A stretch of 64,000 bases of DNA from Brevibacterium gallinarum (GCF_014836885.1 NZ_JACSPY010000004.1:124001-188000), one strand, 5' to 3'. Shown: positions 47,228 through 58,540, numbered from the stretch's first letter. The notes: generated by a model not told the origin, from the letters alone. Made by a program: numbers and translations.

Positions 47228-48432
47228 GGCTCGGGCGGGAGTTCAGCCGCCTGTGGCTGGGCAATGCCGCCTCGAACCTCTCTGACGGCATCGCCTTCGC
47301 CGCGTTGCCGCTGCTGGCTGCCGCACTGACCGATGATCCGCGTGCCGTGGCCGGTCTGACCGTCGCCTCGACCCTGCCGCGCCTGCTGACCGTGCTGGGC
47401 ATCGGTGTTGTCATCGACAGGGTTGCCCGCCGGCGGCTGCTGTGGGCGTCGAACCTCGTTCGCGCCTCGCTGTTCGCGCTGCTGGCCGTTCTCGTTCTCA
47501 CCGGCATGATCCAGCTGTGGTCGCTGTACCTGATCTTCGCGGTCATCGGGATCGCGGAGCTGGTTTCAGACAGCACCGTCGCGGCTGTCATCCCGCAGAC
47601 GTCAGGCCCTCACCCGCATGCACTGGACGCTGCGAACTCGCGCATCGCGGGTGCCCAGACGCTCATCGACGAGTTCGTCGGTCCGCCGCTGGGTGGCCTG
47701 CTGTTCGCAGCTGCCGCGTTCCTGCCCTTCGGGGCCAACACGGTGGCCGCTCTCATCGCCACCGGCTGCTTCCTTCTCCTCACCGGCAGGTACGCTCCGC
47801 AGGCCCCGCCAGAGCAGAGGACTGCGGTGTGCGCCGACCTCGGCACCGCGGTGCGGTGGGCGCATCGTCAGCCGGTGATCGGAACGCTCATCACCGTCAC
47901 GGCACTGGCGAGCATCGGCTATATGATTCCGTTCTCCTACCTCGTGCTCTTCGCGCGAGAGAAGTTGGGCCTCGGCCCGGTCGGTTACGGCCTGCTGCTG
48001 TCGGTCACTGCTCTCGGCGGGCTCGCCGGTGCCGTGATCGCCGGTCCGCTGCGCCGGTGGCTCGGCTATGGCAGGGCGATTCTCGCGATGCTTCTGATGG
48101 CCGCCGTCACGTTCGTCATCACCGGTGTGAGTTCATCGGTCATCGTTGTGGCTGTTGCGCTGGCGATCTACATCCTCCATGCCGTCGTGTGGAATGTGCT
48201 CGCAGCATCTCTGCGACAGCGGCTGACACCGGAGCATCTCATGGGTCGCATCGGTGCCGTCACCCGGCTGGCGAGCCTGAGCGGTCTGACGATCGGTGCC
48301 GTCGCAGGCGGCATCCTCGCAGAGGCGTTCGGACTGCGGACGCCGTTCCTCATCGCAGCTGCGATCTTCACTGCCGCAGCTGCCGTCGTCATCCCCGTCA
48401 TTCGACGCTTCGATGCCGCCGGTGGCGGCTGA
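47224..48432 (+). CDS. MFS transporter of the MFS_3/EntS-TetV type
   Basis: The 402-residue protein has about 12 hydrophobic segments and begins LGREFSRLWLGNAASNLSDG, which is typical of the MFS_3 group of drug and siderophore exporters. GVVIDRVARRRLL is the cytosolic loop 2-3 motif. The GTG start at 47224 overlaps the stop of the O-methyltransferase gene by 4 bases, so they are coupled. The substrate is unknown. Confidence 0.85.
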   Translation: MRLGREFSRLWLGNAASNLSDGIAFAALPLLAAALTDDPRAVAGLTVASTLPRLLTVLGIGVVIDRVARRRLLWASNLVRASLFALLAVLVLTGMIQLWSLYLIFAVIGIAELVSDSTVAAVIPQTSGPHPHALDAANSRIAGAQTLIDEFVGPPLGGLLFAAAAFLPFGANTVAALIATGCFLLLTGRYAPQAPPEQRTAVCADLGTAVRWAHRQPVIGTLITVTALASIGYMIPFSYLVLFAREKLGLGPVGYGLLLSVTALGGLAGAVIAGPLRRWLGYGRAILAMLLMAAVTFVITGVSSSVIVVAVALAIYILHAVVWNVLAASLRQRLTPEHLMGRIGAVTRLASLSGLTIGAVAGGILAEAFGLRTPFLIAAAIFTAAAAVVIPVIRRFDAAGGG

Positions 48433-48440
48433 GCACCGGG

Positions 48441-48992
48441 TCAGGGTTGCGCGCGGCTTTCTTCCCGCGCCTCGCGCTCATCTTCGAGCCGCTGCAGCTC
48501 GCCCAGCTCATCGGCGCAGGCGACCAGCTCGGCGCAGAGGTCAGCGACCGGGCCGTCGGCCAGCGCCGTGAGCTTGCGCGCGAACTTCGGCCCGAAGCTG
48601 GTGTCGGGGGTGCCGGCCAGTATCCCCTCCCCTGCAATGCGCGCACCCATCTCGGTCACCGCCTCGGCGGCAAACCGGAGGGTCCGCTCGACGCTGCGAT
48701 CCTCAGCATGGGCCAGCCACACCATGCCCGTCGTGTACAGCCCGCTGACCTCAGCTGTGGCGGCAAATCGCTCAAGCGGGGGCAGCTGGTCCAGCCAGGC
48801 TCGGATGAAGATGTCGCAGAGCTCGGAATGGTCGAACAGAAGATTCGGCTCTTTGCGCTGCAGCGCCTCGACGACGTCGGTGATCGACATGTGAGCGGCG
48901 AACTCGAGCGCAGCCGACAGGTCGGCCCCGTCCGCGTCGAGGATCGCCTCGGCCAGCCGCTGCCGCTTCGCTTCGATCTCATACGTGTCCAC
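48441..48992 (-). CDS. Hypothetical protein, mostly helical, 183 residues
   Basis: I do not recognise the family. It is acidic and helical (AEAILDADGADLSAALEFAA, ITDVVEALQRKEPNLLF) and ends in a charged coiled-coil-like tail (LGELQRLEDEREAREESRAQ). There is no signal peptide. GGAGAGG stands about 9 nt before GTG 48992. It is convergent with the MFS gene. Confidence 0.7.
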   Translation of the reverse strand: MDTYEIEAKRQRLAEAILDADGADLSAALEFAAHMSITDVVEALQRKEPNLLFDHSELCDIFIRAWLDQLPPLERFAATAEVSGLYTTGMVWLAHAEDRSVERTLRFAAEAVTEMGARIAGEGILAGTPDTSFGPKFARKLTALADGPVADLCAELVACADELGELQRLEDEREAREESRAQP

Positions 48993-49112
48993 GTCCGCTG
49001 CCTCTCCGCTTCGGGCATGAGTATGGGCGCCGGTTGCGCGAGTGCGCGTCCGGCGCCCAGATGAGGGTGGTGCTCTCCGGTTGCCAGTCAGCGGACCGGA
49101 ACCGGCACTGCG

Positions 49113-49283
49113 TTACTTGCCCAGCGCCTCGGCGAGGGTGTCGTACAGGTTCGCAGCTTCCTCCGGGCTGATCTCGATGACCAGCCGCCCGCCGCCCTCG
49201 ACAGGTAGACGCAGAACCATGCCGCGACCTTCTTTGGTCACTTCAAGAGGACCGTCACCAGTGCGCGGTTTCTGTGCTGCCAT
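49113..49283 (-). CDS. DUF3117 small conserved protein (Rv1211-like)
   Basis: The 56-residue protein begins MAAQKPRTGDGPLEVTKEGR and continues with LRLPVEGGGRLVIEISPEEA; this is the strongly conserved DUF3117 of actinobacteria, of unknown function. ATG 49283 has GGAAGGA and AGAGG upstream; in-frame ATGs up to 49349 would add residues outside the family. It is found in the same general neighbourhood in mycobacteria. Confidence 0.93.
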   Translation of the reverse strand: MAAQKPRTGDGPLEVTKEGRGMVLRLPVEGGGRLVIEISPEEAANLYDTLAEALGK

Positions 49284-49393
49284 GAACCTCTGTCCTTCCG
49301 GTTGAAAATTTCCAGCATCTCTGATTATCCACCATTTGAGCTGGATCACGTAACGGGCGCGTCAAGCGCGCATCCGTCTGTCTTGCATGCTGA

Positions 49394-50638
49394 TCACGGC
49401 GGCCAGTCCGACGGCGGGGTGAAGTGCCACAGCTGACTGATCCACAGGTACTGGGTGACGATGAGCACGACGAGCAGCAGTCCGCGGTACGCCCACGAAC
49501 GGGAGTACGCCATCGCCAGGGCGAGCGGGAACAGCGGCAGCAGCAGCCGGAACGTCGACGTCTGCGGGTTGAAGAAGATGAACAGGTACGCCGCATAGGC
49601 GATAGTGAAGTGCTGCAGGTCGCGGCCGAGCTGCCGGCCGGCGGCCGAGACCATGAGAGCTGCGAACCCGATGATGAGCGCCACAAGCAGCACAGGTCCG
49701 ATGATGTCGCCGGCCAGCCAGCGCGACATGTCGAACCACTGGATGACGAACCGGGAGTGCCCACCGCTCCACGCGTGCTCAGTCTCAAGGTAGGCCAGCG
49801 GCTCACCGGTCCGCAGCCAGGCGTGGATGGGGTGGATCAGCGCAGCAACGCAGGACAGCACCCCCAGCGTCCAGCTGCGGATGACCTCTCCTGCCGGGTA
49901 GGGGTCGCTGCTGCGGCGGGCGAAGCGGCTGATGAGGTGGATGAGCATGAAGAACGAGAACGCCACCCCGATCGGCCGGGAAAGGTCCATCGCCACGACG
50001 ACCGGGATCGCCCACAGGTAGGCGCGGTCGATGACGAGCGTGAGCGCGCAGGCGAGCAGCAGCAGGTTGAGCGCCTCGGCGTATCCGGTGCTCAGGATCG
50101 GGGAGGCGGGGAAGACGAACACGACCGCCAGGCCCATGAGCGCCCGCCCGGCGGTGGTGTGGCGGCGGAACAGCGCAAGGATGACGATCGCAGCCCCGGC
50201 GGCGAACAGGTTCGACAGCAGCGGTGAGACGAACTGGTAGTCCAGCCCGGTGAGCACGGAGACGTCGCGGGCGATCCAGGGGTGCAGCGGGTAGAACGCC
50301 CACGCGTTCTGGCTGACATTTCCGGTCTCTGCGCGCGGGAGCACCTCGGGGTAGCCTTCGGTCGCGATGCGCTCGTACCAGCCGGCGTCCCAGAAGTTGA
50401 GGAAGTCCCGCAGCGTCGTGACCTCCCCGCTCGTCCAAGGAGAGCTGCCCTGCTCGGCGAGCACGTGGGAGAGGAACGTGAACGCGATGATCCGCGAGAC
50501 GAGGAAGACGACGAGCGCCTGCGCCCAGACCGGCAGGCCCAGCAGCCAGTCCGCTGCCCGCCTGACGATCCGCGGGGTGGCCGGCTGCACGGCGATCAGC
50601 CCGGCTGAGGATGCTGGGGCGGGTGTGGGCGGTGCCAT
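49394..50638 (-). CDS. PIG-V-like mannosyltransferase/integral membrane protein
   Basis: The 414-residue protein has about ten hydrophobic segments. The loop motif FLNFWDAGWYERIATEGYPE and WAFYPLHPWIAR are the conserved features of the PIG-V (GT-C glycosyltransferase) family, whose members add polyprenyl-linked mannose to acceptors; the Asp in FWDAGWY is the probable catalytic residue. The acceptor in this organism is unknown. The start ATG overlaps the stop of the DivIVA-domain gene by one base (TGATG). Confidence 0.82.
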   Translation of the reverse strand: MAPPTPAPASSAGLIAVQPATPRIVRRAADWLLGLPVWAQALVVFLVSRIIAFTFLSHVLAEQGSSPWTSGEVTTLRDFLNFWDAGWYERIATEGYPEVLPRAETGNVSQNAWAFYPLHPWIARDVSVLTGLDYQFVSPLLSNLFAAGAAIVILALFRRHTTAGRALMGLAVVFVFPASPILSTGYAEALNLLLLACALTLVIDRAYLWAIPVVVAMDLSRPIGVAFSFFMLIHLISRFARRSSDPYPAGEVIRSWTLGVLSCVAALIHPIHAWLRTGEPLAYLETEHAWSGGHSRFVIQWFDMSRWLAGDIIGPVLLVALIIGFAALMVSAAGRQLGRDLQHFTIAYAAYLFIFFNPQTSTFRLLLPLFPLALAMAYSRSWAYRGLLLVVLIVTQYLWISQLWHFTPPSDWPP

Positions 50639-51048
50639 CAGGGCTGCGGGTCGCCCAGCGTGCCGTGCGGTGCGTCGATGCCCCGCTCGCTGTCACCGGG
50701 CTGGGGGTCGTCCAGGGTCTCCGGGTAGCCGTCGCCGAGGCGGTGGTGGCCTGGGTGCGGGCGGTCGCGTTCGGCGTGCAGGCGGGTGATCTCGGCCTCC
50801 TGTTCGCGCAGCCGCTGGGTCATCTGCTCGAGCACCAGGTCGACTGAGTCGGTGCGGTAGCCACGGGCGGCGAGCTGGAAGCGCACGGTGCTGATGTCGT
50901 CTGCCGACCATTCCTCGCCCAGTCCGCGCGGGGGCTCCTGAGCCTGGTCGCCTCCCATGGCGCTGTTGAAGCCGCCGGTGGCTCCGAAGACGGCGACGAC
51001 GGCAAAGAACACGACAGCGCACACACCGAGGATGATGTAGATCGACAT
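50638..51048 (-). CDS. DivIVA-domain membrane protein
   Basis: The 136-residue protein has an N-terminal membrane helix (SIYIILGVCAVVFFAVVAVF) and a short DivIVA-like domain (SADDISTVRFQLAARGYRTD followed by VDLVLEQMTQRL). A disordered His/Pro/Asp-rich tail follows. DivIVA domains bind curved membrane or coiled-coil partners at poles and septa. It overlaps the PIG-V gene by one base, so the two are made together, linking envelope glycosylation and growth site. Confidence 0.85.
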   Translation of the reverse strand: MSIYIILGVCAVVFFAVVAVFGATGGFNSAMGGDQAQEPPRGLGEEWSADDISTVRFQLAARGYRTDSVDLVLEQMTQRLREQEAEITRLHAERDRPHPGHHRLGDGYPETLDDPQPGDSERGIDAPHGTLGDPQP

Positions 51049-51113
51049 AGCGGTATCGTCTCACAGCCCTGTCGGCCACCGGCGCACCGTGACGGGCATG
51101 CTGGAACGCTCGG

Positions 51114-51845
51114 TCAGGCCTCCGAGACGGAGGTGAGGATCGAGACAGCCTCGGCCGGATCGTCGGTGAGGCTGAGCCGGTCGGGGTCGTCGAGGCTGAT
51201 GGTGCCGTATTCGACCGGCTTGGACTTCAGCCAGTCGACGAGCCCGCCCCAATAGCTGGTGCCCATGAGCACGATCGGGAACTTGCGCACTTTGTGCGTC
51301 TGCGCCAGCGTCAGCGCTTCGAAGAGCTCATCGAAGGTGCCGAATCCACCCGGCAGCACGACGTAGCCCTGCGAGTACTTGAGGAACATCGTCTTGCGCA
51401 CGAAGAAGTACCGGAAGTTCACGCCCAGGTCGACGTAGTCGTTCATGCCCTGTTCGAAGGGCAGCTCGATGCCCAGGCCCACGGAGAGTCCCCCGGCGTC
51501 GTGCGCCCCGCGGTTGGCCGCTTCCATGATGCCCGGCCCTCCCCCGGTGATGACTCCGTAGCCGGCCTCGGCGATGCGGCGGCCGAGATCCCGGGCGGTC
51601 GCGTAGTCCGGTGAGGTCTCGGCAGTCCGGGCCGAGCCGAAGACCGAGAAGCACGACCCGAGTCCGGCCATCGCGCCGAAGCCCTCGACGAACTCCGACT
51701 GGATGCGCAGCACCCGCCACGGGTCCTCGTGCTGCCAGGCGGCCTCGTCCGGGCATTCGAGCAGCTGTTCGTCAGCGGTCTTCTCCGGCACCTGGGAGCG
51801 GCGCAGCCGCAGCGGTCCGCGGTTGTAGATTCCAGAGGTGAACAT
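51114..51845 (-). CDS. LOG-family TIGR00730 Rossmann-fold protein
   Basis: The 243-residue protein carries GGGPGIMEAANRGAHDAGG and the catalytic-loop motif PGGFGTFDELFE of the lysine-decarboxylase-like (LOG) family. LOG enzymes cleave cytokinin nucleotides, and bacterial relatives hydrolyse AMP or other nucleotide 5'-monophosphates. ATG 51845 has AGGAG with proper spacing. It is divergent from dapD and similar to Rv1205, which is also near dapD in M. tuberculosis. Confidence 0.88.
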   Translation of the reverse strand: MFTSGIYNRGPLRLRRSQVPEKTADEQLLECPDEAAWQHEDPWRVLRIQSEFVEGFGAMAGLGSCFSVFGSARTAETSPDYATARDLGRRIAEAGYGVITGGGPGIMEAANRGAHDAGGLSVGLGIELPFEQGMNDYVDLGVNFRYFFVRKTMFLKYSQGYVVLPGGFGTFDELFEALTLAQTHKVRKFPIVLMGTSYWGGLVDWLKSKPVEYGTISLDDPDRLSLTDDPAEAVSILTSVSEA

Positions 51846-51914
51846 CGGCAGACTCCTGGCGTTCGACGGGCACAGATCACGTCCAGCCTAGTGTCTCGCC
51901 GGCACACAGACCGA

Positions 51915-51920
51915 TAGGCT
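51915..51920 (+). promoter_or_regulatory. -10 box of a probable leaderless dapD promoter
   Basis: TAGGCT ends 6 nt before ATG 51927 and no Shine-Dalgarno site is seen. Confidence 0.5.
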
Positions 51921-51926
51921 GGTGTC

Positions 51927-52871
51927 ATGACTCAACGTTTCGTCTCAGCCAAGGGTGTCGCCACGTACCACGGCGACACCATCCTGTGCGTGTGGTACCC
52001 CGCTCCCGTCCTCACCGGCGACGAGGCCTCGGCAGCCAAGCTCGCCGCCGACGCCGTCGACGATGACGTCCTCACCCCGCTCGCGGCCGCCGATGAGGCC
52101 CGCGGCACCCGCGGTGAGCTCGTCAGCGTCACGATCGACCTCGATGCCGCCCCGGACGGCGCCGCCGACGGCTACCTGCGCCTGCACGCCCTGTCCCACC
52201 GCCTCGTCAAGCCCAACGACCTCAACCTCGACGGCCTGTTCGGCCAGCTCAGCAATGTCGTGTGGACCTCTGCCGGCCCGTGTGCGGTCGAGGACTTCGA
52301 GATCACCCGCGCCAAGCTCAAAGCACGCGGCCAGCTCTCGGTCTACGGTGTCGACAAGTTCCCGCGCATGACCGATTTCGTCGTGCCCGAGGGTGTGCGC
52401 ATCGCTGATGCCGACCGGGTGCGGATGGGCGCCTACCTCTCACCGGGCACCGTCGTCATGCACGAGGGCTTCGTCAACTTCAACGCCGGCACCCTCGGTC
52501 AGGCGATGGTCGAAGGGCGCATCTCCCAGGGCGTCGTCATCGGCAACGGAACCGACATCGGCGGCGGCGCCTCGATCATGGGCACCCTGTCCGGTGGCGG
52601 CGCGCACCGCATCGAGATCGGCGAGGGCACGCTGCTCGGCGCCAATGCCGGCGTCGGCATCTCACTCGGCGACAACTGCATCGTCGAGGCCGGCCTCTAC
52701 GTCACGGCCGGCACCCGCGTCGTCATGCCCGAGGAGGACGGCAGGGTCGTCAAGGCCGCCGAACTGTCCGGCAGCGACAACGTGCTGCTGCGCCGCAACT
52801 CCGAGACCGGTGCCGTCGAGGCTCGGTCCCGCACCGCCCAGGGCATCGAACTCAACCCCGACCTGCACTGA
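51927..52871 (+). CDS. dapD: Tetrahydrodipicolinate N-succinyltransferase
   Basis: The 314-residue enzyme has an alpha/beta N-terminal part and a left-handed beta-helix of hexapeptide repeats ([40 protein letters not shown]). It has the actinobacterial DapD length and pattern. It performs the succinylation step of diaminopimelate and lysine synthesis, upstream of DapC. It is followed by a perfect terminator hairpin. Confidence 0.94.
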   Translation: MTQRFVSAKGVATYHGDTILCVWYPAPVLTGDEASAAKLAADAVDDDVLTPLAAADEARGTRGELVSVTIDLDAAPDGAADGYLRLHALSHRLVKPNDLNLDGLFGQLSNVVWTSAGPCAVEDFEITRAKLKARGQLSVYGVDKFPRMTDFVVPEGVRIADADRVRMGAYLSPGTVVMHEGFVNFNAGTLGQAMVEGRISQGVVIGNGTDIGGGASIMGTLSGGGAHRIEIGEGTLLGANAGVGISLGDNCIVEAGLYVTAGTRVVMPEEDGRVVKAAELSGSDNVLLRRNSETGAVEARSRTAQGIELNPDLH

Positions 52872-52886
52872 TCTGCCGGGCACGGC

Positions 52887-52918
52887 AAAGGGGACAGACC
52901 AGCTGGTCTGTCCCCTTT
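52887..52918. terminator. Bidirectional terminator between dapD and gltA
   Basis: A perfect palindrome: AAAGGGGACAGACCAG (52887-52902) and its exact complement to 52918, with T runs on both strands. It serves convergent genes. Confidence 0.92.
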
Positions 52919-52946
52919 CGCGTATCCGGTGTCAGTGCACCGCGTC

Positions 52947-54233
<1,287 letters not shown>

Positions 54234-54426
54234 ATGTACTCCTCGAAATGTCTGATCTCCGGCCGGGGATTCGAGCGTGGAGGGCTCACAACGACCTGAG
54301 TGTTGTTTCACAGTCACATCAGAGACTACCGGCTTTGGTAGGCCAAGGGTAAATCGGGGTGGCCTGTCACCTGGGCTTGGTACCCTGCCCCGCTCTCCCG
54401 CGCGGCAGGCGGCGCGGTGCGGCCGT

Positions 54427-54454
54427 CCCCGAGGCGGTGGCCGCCTGCGCCTCA
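54427..54454 (-). other. GC-rich hairpin with the CCCGAGGCGGTGG core, at the dapC 3' end
   Basis: CCCGAGGCGGTGGCCGCC contains the inverted pair GGCGG-tgg-CCGCC. The first GAGGCG can also pair with CGCCTC at 54448-54453, which overlaps the stop codon. The core matches the hairpins at 476 and 16722. Confidence 0.45.
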
Positions 54455-55585
54455 GGCCTCGCGCAGGCGTGCGGCGGCTGCCGCGATCCGCTCATCGGGC
54501 GCTGTCAGCGCCAGGCGCACGTGCTGGCCGGCGGCAGCGCCGTAGAAGGCGCCGGGCCCGGCGATGATGCCCAGGTCGGCGAGCGCTGCGATGGTCTCCC
54601 AGCAGTCCTCATCGCGGCTGGCCCACAGGTAGAGCCCGGCTGTCGAGTGGTCGATGCGCAGCCCGAATGCCTCGGCTGCCGGCAGCAGCTCTGTGCGCCG
54701 GGCGGCGTAGCGGGCCTTCTGCTCCTGCACGTGGGCGGTGTCGCGCAGTCCTGCGATCATCGCCGCCTGGATCGGGGCCGGGAGGATCATCCCGGCATGC
54801 TTGCGGGAGTTGGTGAGGTTGCCGATGAGCTTCGCATCGCCGGTGACGAACGCCGCTCGGTAGCCGGCGAGGTTCGACTGCTTCGACATCGAGTACACCG
54901 CCAGCAGCCCGGTGTGCTCTCCGCCGGTGACGGCCGGGTCGAGGATCGAGGGCGCCGCGGTGTCGGCGGCCCAGTTGAGCAGGGCGTAGCATTCGTCGCT
55001 GGCGACGATGACCCCGGCTTCGCGGGCGCGGGCGACGACGGCGGCAAGGGTGTCGGTGTCGAGCACCTCTCCGGTCGGATTGCCCGGCGAGTTGAGCCAC
55101 AGCAGCCCGATTCCCTCCAAGGAGGCACCGGCGAGGATGTCAGCGGCATCGAGGCGGACGCAGTCGACGCCGGCCAGCCGGGCACCCATCTCATAGGTCG
55201 GGTAGGCCTGCGACGGGCAGGCGACAGCCATGGGCCGCTCCAGACCGGACGCTCCCCGCGCCGACAGCCCGAGCAGCGTCGGCAGCCAGGCGACGAGCTC
55301 CTTCGACCCGACGGTCGGCAGCACCTCGGTGGCGGGGTCGACGGTCACGCCGCGCCACTGGGCCGACCACCAGGCGATCGCCTCGCGCAGCGCGTCGGTG
55401 CCGGCGGTCGTCGGGTAGCCGTGGGCGTCGGCGGCCTCGCGCAGCGCCTGGCGGATCGCCTCGGGGGTGGGGTCGACCGGCGTGCCGATCGACAGGTCGC
55501 ACACCCCATCAGGATGTGCGGCAGCACGCTGTCGGTACGGGGTCAGGGTGTCCCAGGGGTAATCCGGCAGCTGGAGTCCGTACAT
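54452..55585 (-). CDS. dapC: N-succinyldiaminopimelate aminotransferase (DapC type)
   Basis: The 377-residue PLP enzyme begins LPDYPWDTLTPYRQRAAAHP and has SIGTPVDPTPEAIRQAL, NSPGNPTGE and the PLP lysine in YSMSKQSNLAGYR. This matches the actinobacterial DapC found directly after a ferredoxin gene (Rv1178 after fdxC in M. tuberculosis). It follows DapD in the same pathway. The ATG 55585 stands 6 nt after the ferredoxin stop codon and has no clear ribosome-binding site, so translation is probably coupled. Confidence 0.9.
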   Translation of the reverse strand: MYGLQLPDYPWDTLTPYRQRAAAHPDGVCDLSIGTPVDPTPEAIRQALREAADAHGYPTTAGTDALREAIAWWSAQWRGVTVDPATEVLPTVGSKELVAWLPTLLGLSARGASGLERPMAVACPSQAYPTYEMGARLAGVDCVRLDAADILAGASLEGIGLLWLNSPGNPTGEVLDTDTLAAVVARAREAGVIVASDECYALLNWAADTAAPSILDPAVTGGEHTGLLAVYSMSKQSNLAGYRAAFVTGDAKLIGNLTNSRKHAGMILPAPIQAAMIAGLRDTAHVQEQKARYAARRTELLPAAEAFGLRIDHSTAGLYLWASRDEDCWETIAALADLGIIAGPGAFYGAAAGQHVRLALTAPDERIAAAAARLREA

Positions 55586-55591
55586 GGGTTC

Positions 55592-55918
55592 TTACTCGTC
55601 GTGGTTCTGCGGCGGCAGCGCCTTGATGATCGGATGGTCGAGACCGGTGTTGCCGAGCTTGGCGGCACCGCCGGGTGAGCCGATCTCGTCGAAGAACTCG
55701 ACATTGGCGGTGTAGTAGTCGGCCCATTCCTCGGGGACGTCGTCTTCGTAGTAGATCGCCTCAACCGGGCAGACAGGTTCGCAGGCGCCGCAGTCGACGC
55801 ATTCGTCGGGGTGGATGTAGAGCGACCGTTCGCCTTCGTAGATGCAGTCGACGGGGCATTCGTCGATGCACGCCTTGTCCTTGAGATCGACGCACGGTTG
55901 TGCGATGACATACGTCAC
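55592..55918 (-). CDS. fdxA: Seven-iron ferredoxin
   Basis: The 108-residue protein has two cluster motifs. [21 protein letters not shown] binds the 3Fe-4S cluster with one Cys of the 4Fe-4S site. [15 protein letters not shown] completes the set. This is the FdxA/FdxC type with a long C-terminal tail. The GTG at 55918 is preceded by AAGGAG, 7 nt upstream. It is divergent from the GNAT gene; a TATAAG at about 55975 on this strand may be the -10 box. It is likely an electron donor to redox enzymes; the partner is not known. Confidence 0.95.
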   Translation of the reverse strand: MTYVIAQPCVDLKDKACIDECPVDCIYEGERSLYIHPDECVDCGACEPVCPVEAIYYEDDVPEEWADYYTANVEFFDEIGSPGGAAKLGNTGLDHPIIKALPPQNHDE

Positions 55919-56019
55919 TGTCAGTCTCCTTGAGTCAGCTTCGATGCGAAAAGTCCTCTCTCCAGGGTACTCCCTTATAGGCTGGGAGGGTTGGCACACC
56001 ACCGTCGAAAAGGTCACAG

Positions 56020-57132
56020 ATGTTCGATCCCCGTCCCGGCATGCGCGTCGTCCTGCGGTATCGCGCAGGCTCCGGCGCCACCGATGCACTCGGTCAGGTC
56101 ACCGCGGTCGACGACGCCTCGGTGACGGTCGAGACGAAGCGCGGGCCGGTCCGGGTGCCGCGGGAGGACATCATCCTCGCCCACGAGGTGCCCCCGGCCC
56201 CGCAGCGGGCCGGGCGGCTGCATGAGGTCGTGTCGGCTGCCGATGTCCGCCGGGTCGCCGCCCATGCCTGGCTGCCGCCGGAGGTCACGTGGCTCAATCG
56301 CGACAATCTGCACCGCGATGCCGCGCAGGCTGCCGGTGACGCTGCGGCCGGTCCCGAGGCGTTCGTCCAGTCCGGCTGGCTGCTGCGGGCTGCCGGCGGG
56401 GTCGGGAGGGAGGCGGCGAATGCCGCGCTGCCCCTCGACCCGCCCGGCGTAGAGACTGCTGAGGCACTCGAGATGGTCTCTCAGTGGTACAGCCAGCACG
56501 GCCTGCCGCCGATGGTCCAGATCTATTCGGAGGCTGACGCGGCTGAGCTGGCCGCTCCGTGCCGGGAGGTCGCCGGGCTGTTCCGGGATGCAGGGTTCGC
56601 CCCGTCCGAACCTCAGCTCGCGCTCACCGCTGCCACTGCCGAGGCGGCTGCCGGGCTGTCCGATCCCGCCGCCGCTGCCCCGGCTGGGCTGTCGATCGTG
56701 CGCTCGGATGCCCCGCACGCCCTGCACTATGACGCGTGGGGCCACCCGGAGGGTTCGGAGCGTCACGAGTCCTTCGCTGCTCTCATGACCTCAGCTGAGC
56801 AGATGTTCATCCTCTCAGCGATCACCGGTCCCCTGCCGGGGCAGGCGGATGCGGCCGCCCCGTCTGCCGGTCAGCCGACTCTCATCGGCACCATCCGGGT
56901 CGCGCTCACCCACCGGTGGGCGGTGCTGTCCCATCTCATCGTCCACCCCTCTGCCCGGCGCCGCGGCGTCGGCGCCGCACTCGTGCAGGCGGCGGCTGCT
57001 GCGGCATCCCAGCAGGGCATCCGCTCGCTGCTGGCCGATGTGCCGGCATCGAATGAGGCTGCGGTCGCGCTTATGCGTGCACGCGGTGCCCGCGAGCATC
57101 ACCGCCACTGGTTCGCTCTCAGATCGGAGTGA
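56020..57132 (+). CDS. GNAT acetyltransferase with N-terminal SH3-like domain
   Basis: The 370-residue protein has a beta-barrel-like N-terminus ([40 protein letters not shown]) and a GNAT domain at the C-terminus with the acetyl-CoA loop [10 protein letters not shown] and [10 protein letters not shown]. The middle segment is Ala-rich. Substrate unknown. AAAGG stands 8 nt before ATG 56020. A similar GNAT gene beside fdxC is common in actinobacteria. Confidence 0.85.
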   Translation: MFDPRPGMRVVLRYRAGSGATDALGQVTAVDDASVTVETKRGPVRVPREDIILAHEVPPAPQRAGRLHEVVSAADVRRVAAHAWLPPEVTWLNRDNLHRDAAQAAGDAAAGPEAFVQSGWLLRAAGGVGREAANAALPLDPPGVETAEALEMVSQWYSQHGLPPMVQIYSEADAAELAAPCREVAGLFRDAGFAPSEPQLALTAATAEAAAGLSDPAAAAPAGLSIVRSDAPHALHYDAWGHPEGSERHESFAALMTSAEQMFILSAITGPLPGQADAAAPSAGQPTLIGTIRVALTHRWAVLSHLIVHPSARRRGVGAALVQAAAAAASQQGIRSLLADVPASNEAAVALMRARGAREHHRHWFALRSE

Positions 57133-57151
57133 GCGCCGGCGGCCCGCCCGC

Positions 57152-58540
57152 TCAGCTGGGTGGTCTGCGAGTGCCGTCGTCCCACAGCGGATCGGACTTC
57201 TCGGTGATCGGCACGTCGACGTCGAGGTGACCGCCGCGGGCGGGTGTGGGGCGGGTGAGGTTCATGAGCACTGCCAGCGCAGCTGCCGGCACGATGCCCG
57301 AGGTGAGCAGCACCTTGGCGGTGTGCGGGAACAGCTCGACCGATTCCGGAATGGCCGCAAACCCCTGTCCGACGCCGATCGACACGGCGATGACGAGCAT
57401 GTCGTGGCGGTCGAGGGCGGTCTCGGCCAGCAGTTTGATGCCAGCACCGATGAGCATCCCGAACATCACGACCGCTGCTCCTCCGATCACAGCCGAGGGC
57501 ATGACAGCGATGACGGCGGCGAACTTCGGCAGCAGGCCGAGCAGGATGAGGAATCCGGCACCGATCGAGACGACGTGCCGGCTCATGACGCCGGTGAAGG
57601 CGACGAGCCCGACGTTCTGGCCGAACGAGGTGTTGGGCAGGGCGGAGAACAGTGAGGCGAACGCGGTCGCCACACCGTCGGCCATCACGCCGCCGGAGAG
57701 CTCCTTGTCGGTCACGTCCCGTCCAGCGCCGCTCTTGGTGATCGCCGACAGGTCGCCGATCGTCTCGACGGCAGTGGCGATCGCCATCGCACCCATGCCG
57801 ATGAGGGCGGCCGCCGGGAAGTCGAGGCCGAACTTCAGCGGCACCGGGATGGCGAACCAGGGCGCGTCGCCGACGGCGGAGAAGTCGACCCGGCCCAGAG
57901 GAATCGCTGCCAGGTAGCCGACGATGAGGGCGAAGAGCACTGAGGCCGCCCCGATGATGCCCCGGCCGAAGCGGTAGAACAGCAGCATGACGAGGAGCAC
58001 CAGGCTGGCCAGGCCGAGGTCTGTCCACGAACCGAAGGTCGGTGAGCCGCTGCCGCCGGCGTAGAGCACCATGCCGGTGGGCAGCAGTCCGATGCCGATG
58101 ACGAGCACGACGATGCCGCTGACGAGCGGCGGGAACAGGGCTTTGAGCCAGCGCAGGCTCATCCCGAGGATCACCTGCACGACTCCGGCGAAGATCGCAC
58201 CGCCGAACACGGCGGCGATGCCGTAGGACTCCGCGAGCGGGATCGCGACGACGAGGAAGCCGAAGCTCGTGCCCTGCACGATCGGCAGCCGAGAGCCGAT
58301 CGGGCCGATGCCGATCGTCTGCATAAGGGTCGTGAGCCCGGCGACGAGCAGCGCGACCTGGACGAGGAAGGCGGTCTCACCGGTGGTGGCGCCGATCGCA
58401 GTGGCGAGGATGACGGGGATGGTGACGTTGCTGGCCATCATGACGAGGACATGCTGGATGCCCAGCAGCACTGCCTCGCCCAGCGGCGGCATCTCGTTGA
58501 TCTGGTAGCGCGGGGTGATCTCTGGCTCAGCGGCGGGCAT
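57152..58540 (-). CDS. NCS2-family nucleobase permease (uracil/xanthine type)
   Basis: The 462-residue protein has about 12-14 hydrophobic segments, the NCS2 motif [13 protein letters not shown] near residue 90, [13 protein letters not shown] near 240 and [17 protein letters not shown] near 300. It is a proton-coupled purine or pyrimidine transporter. The gene is divergent from a ring-opening amidohydrolase gene, which suggests uptake of uracil, barbiturate or a related ring compound. GAGGAG lies before ATG 58540. Confidence 0.88.
   Translation of the reverse strand: MPAAEPEITPRYQINEMPPLGEAVLLGIQHVLVMMASNVTIPVILATAIGATTGETAFLVQVALLVAGLTTLMQTIGIGPIGSRLPIVQGTSFGFLVVAIPLAESYGIAAVFGGAIFAGVVQVILGMSLRWLKALFPPLVSGIVVLVIGIGLLPTGMVLYAGGSGSPTFGSWTDLGLASLVLLVMLLFYRFGRGIIGAASVLFALIVGYLAAIPLGRVDFSAVGDAPWFAIPVPLKFGLDFPAAALIGMGAMAIATAVETIGDLSAITKSGAGRDVTDKELSGGVMADGVATAFASLFSALPNTSFGQNVGLVAFTGVMSRHVVSIGAGFLILLGLLPKFAAVIAVMPSAVIGGAAVVMFGMLIGAGIKLLAETALDRHDMLVIAVSIGVGQGFAAIPESVELFPHTAKVLLTSGIVPAAALAVLMNLTRPTPARGGHLDVDVPITEKSDPLWDDGTRRPPS

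Noticed and set aside
47442-49064. Long plus-strand open frame of 540 codons across the MFS and hypothetical genes
   Set aside because: It is in the wrong frame relative to a clear 12-helix transporter and has a His/Arg/Pro/Cys-rich composition.
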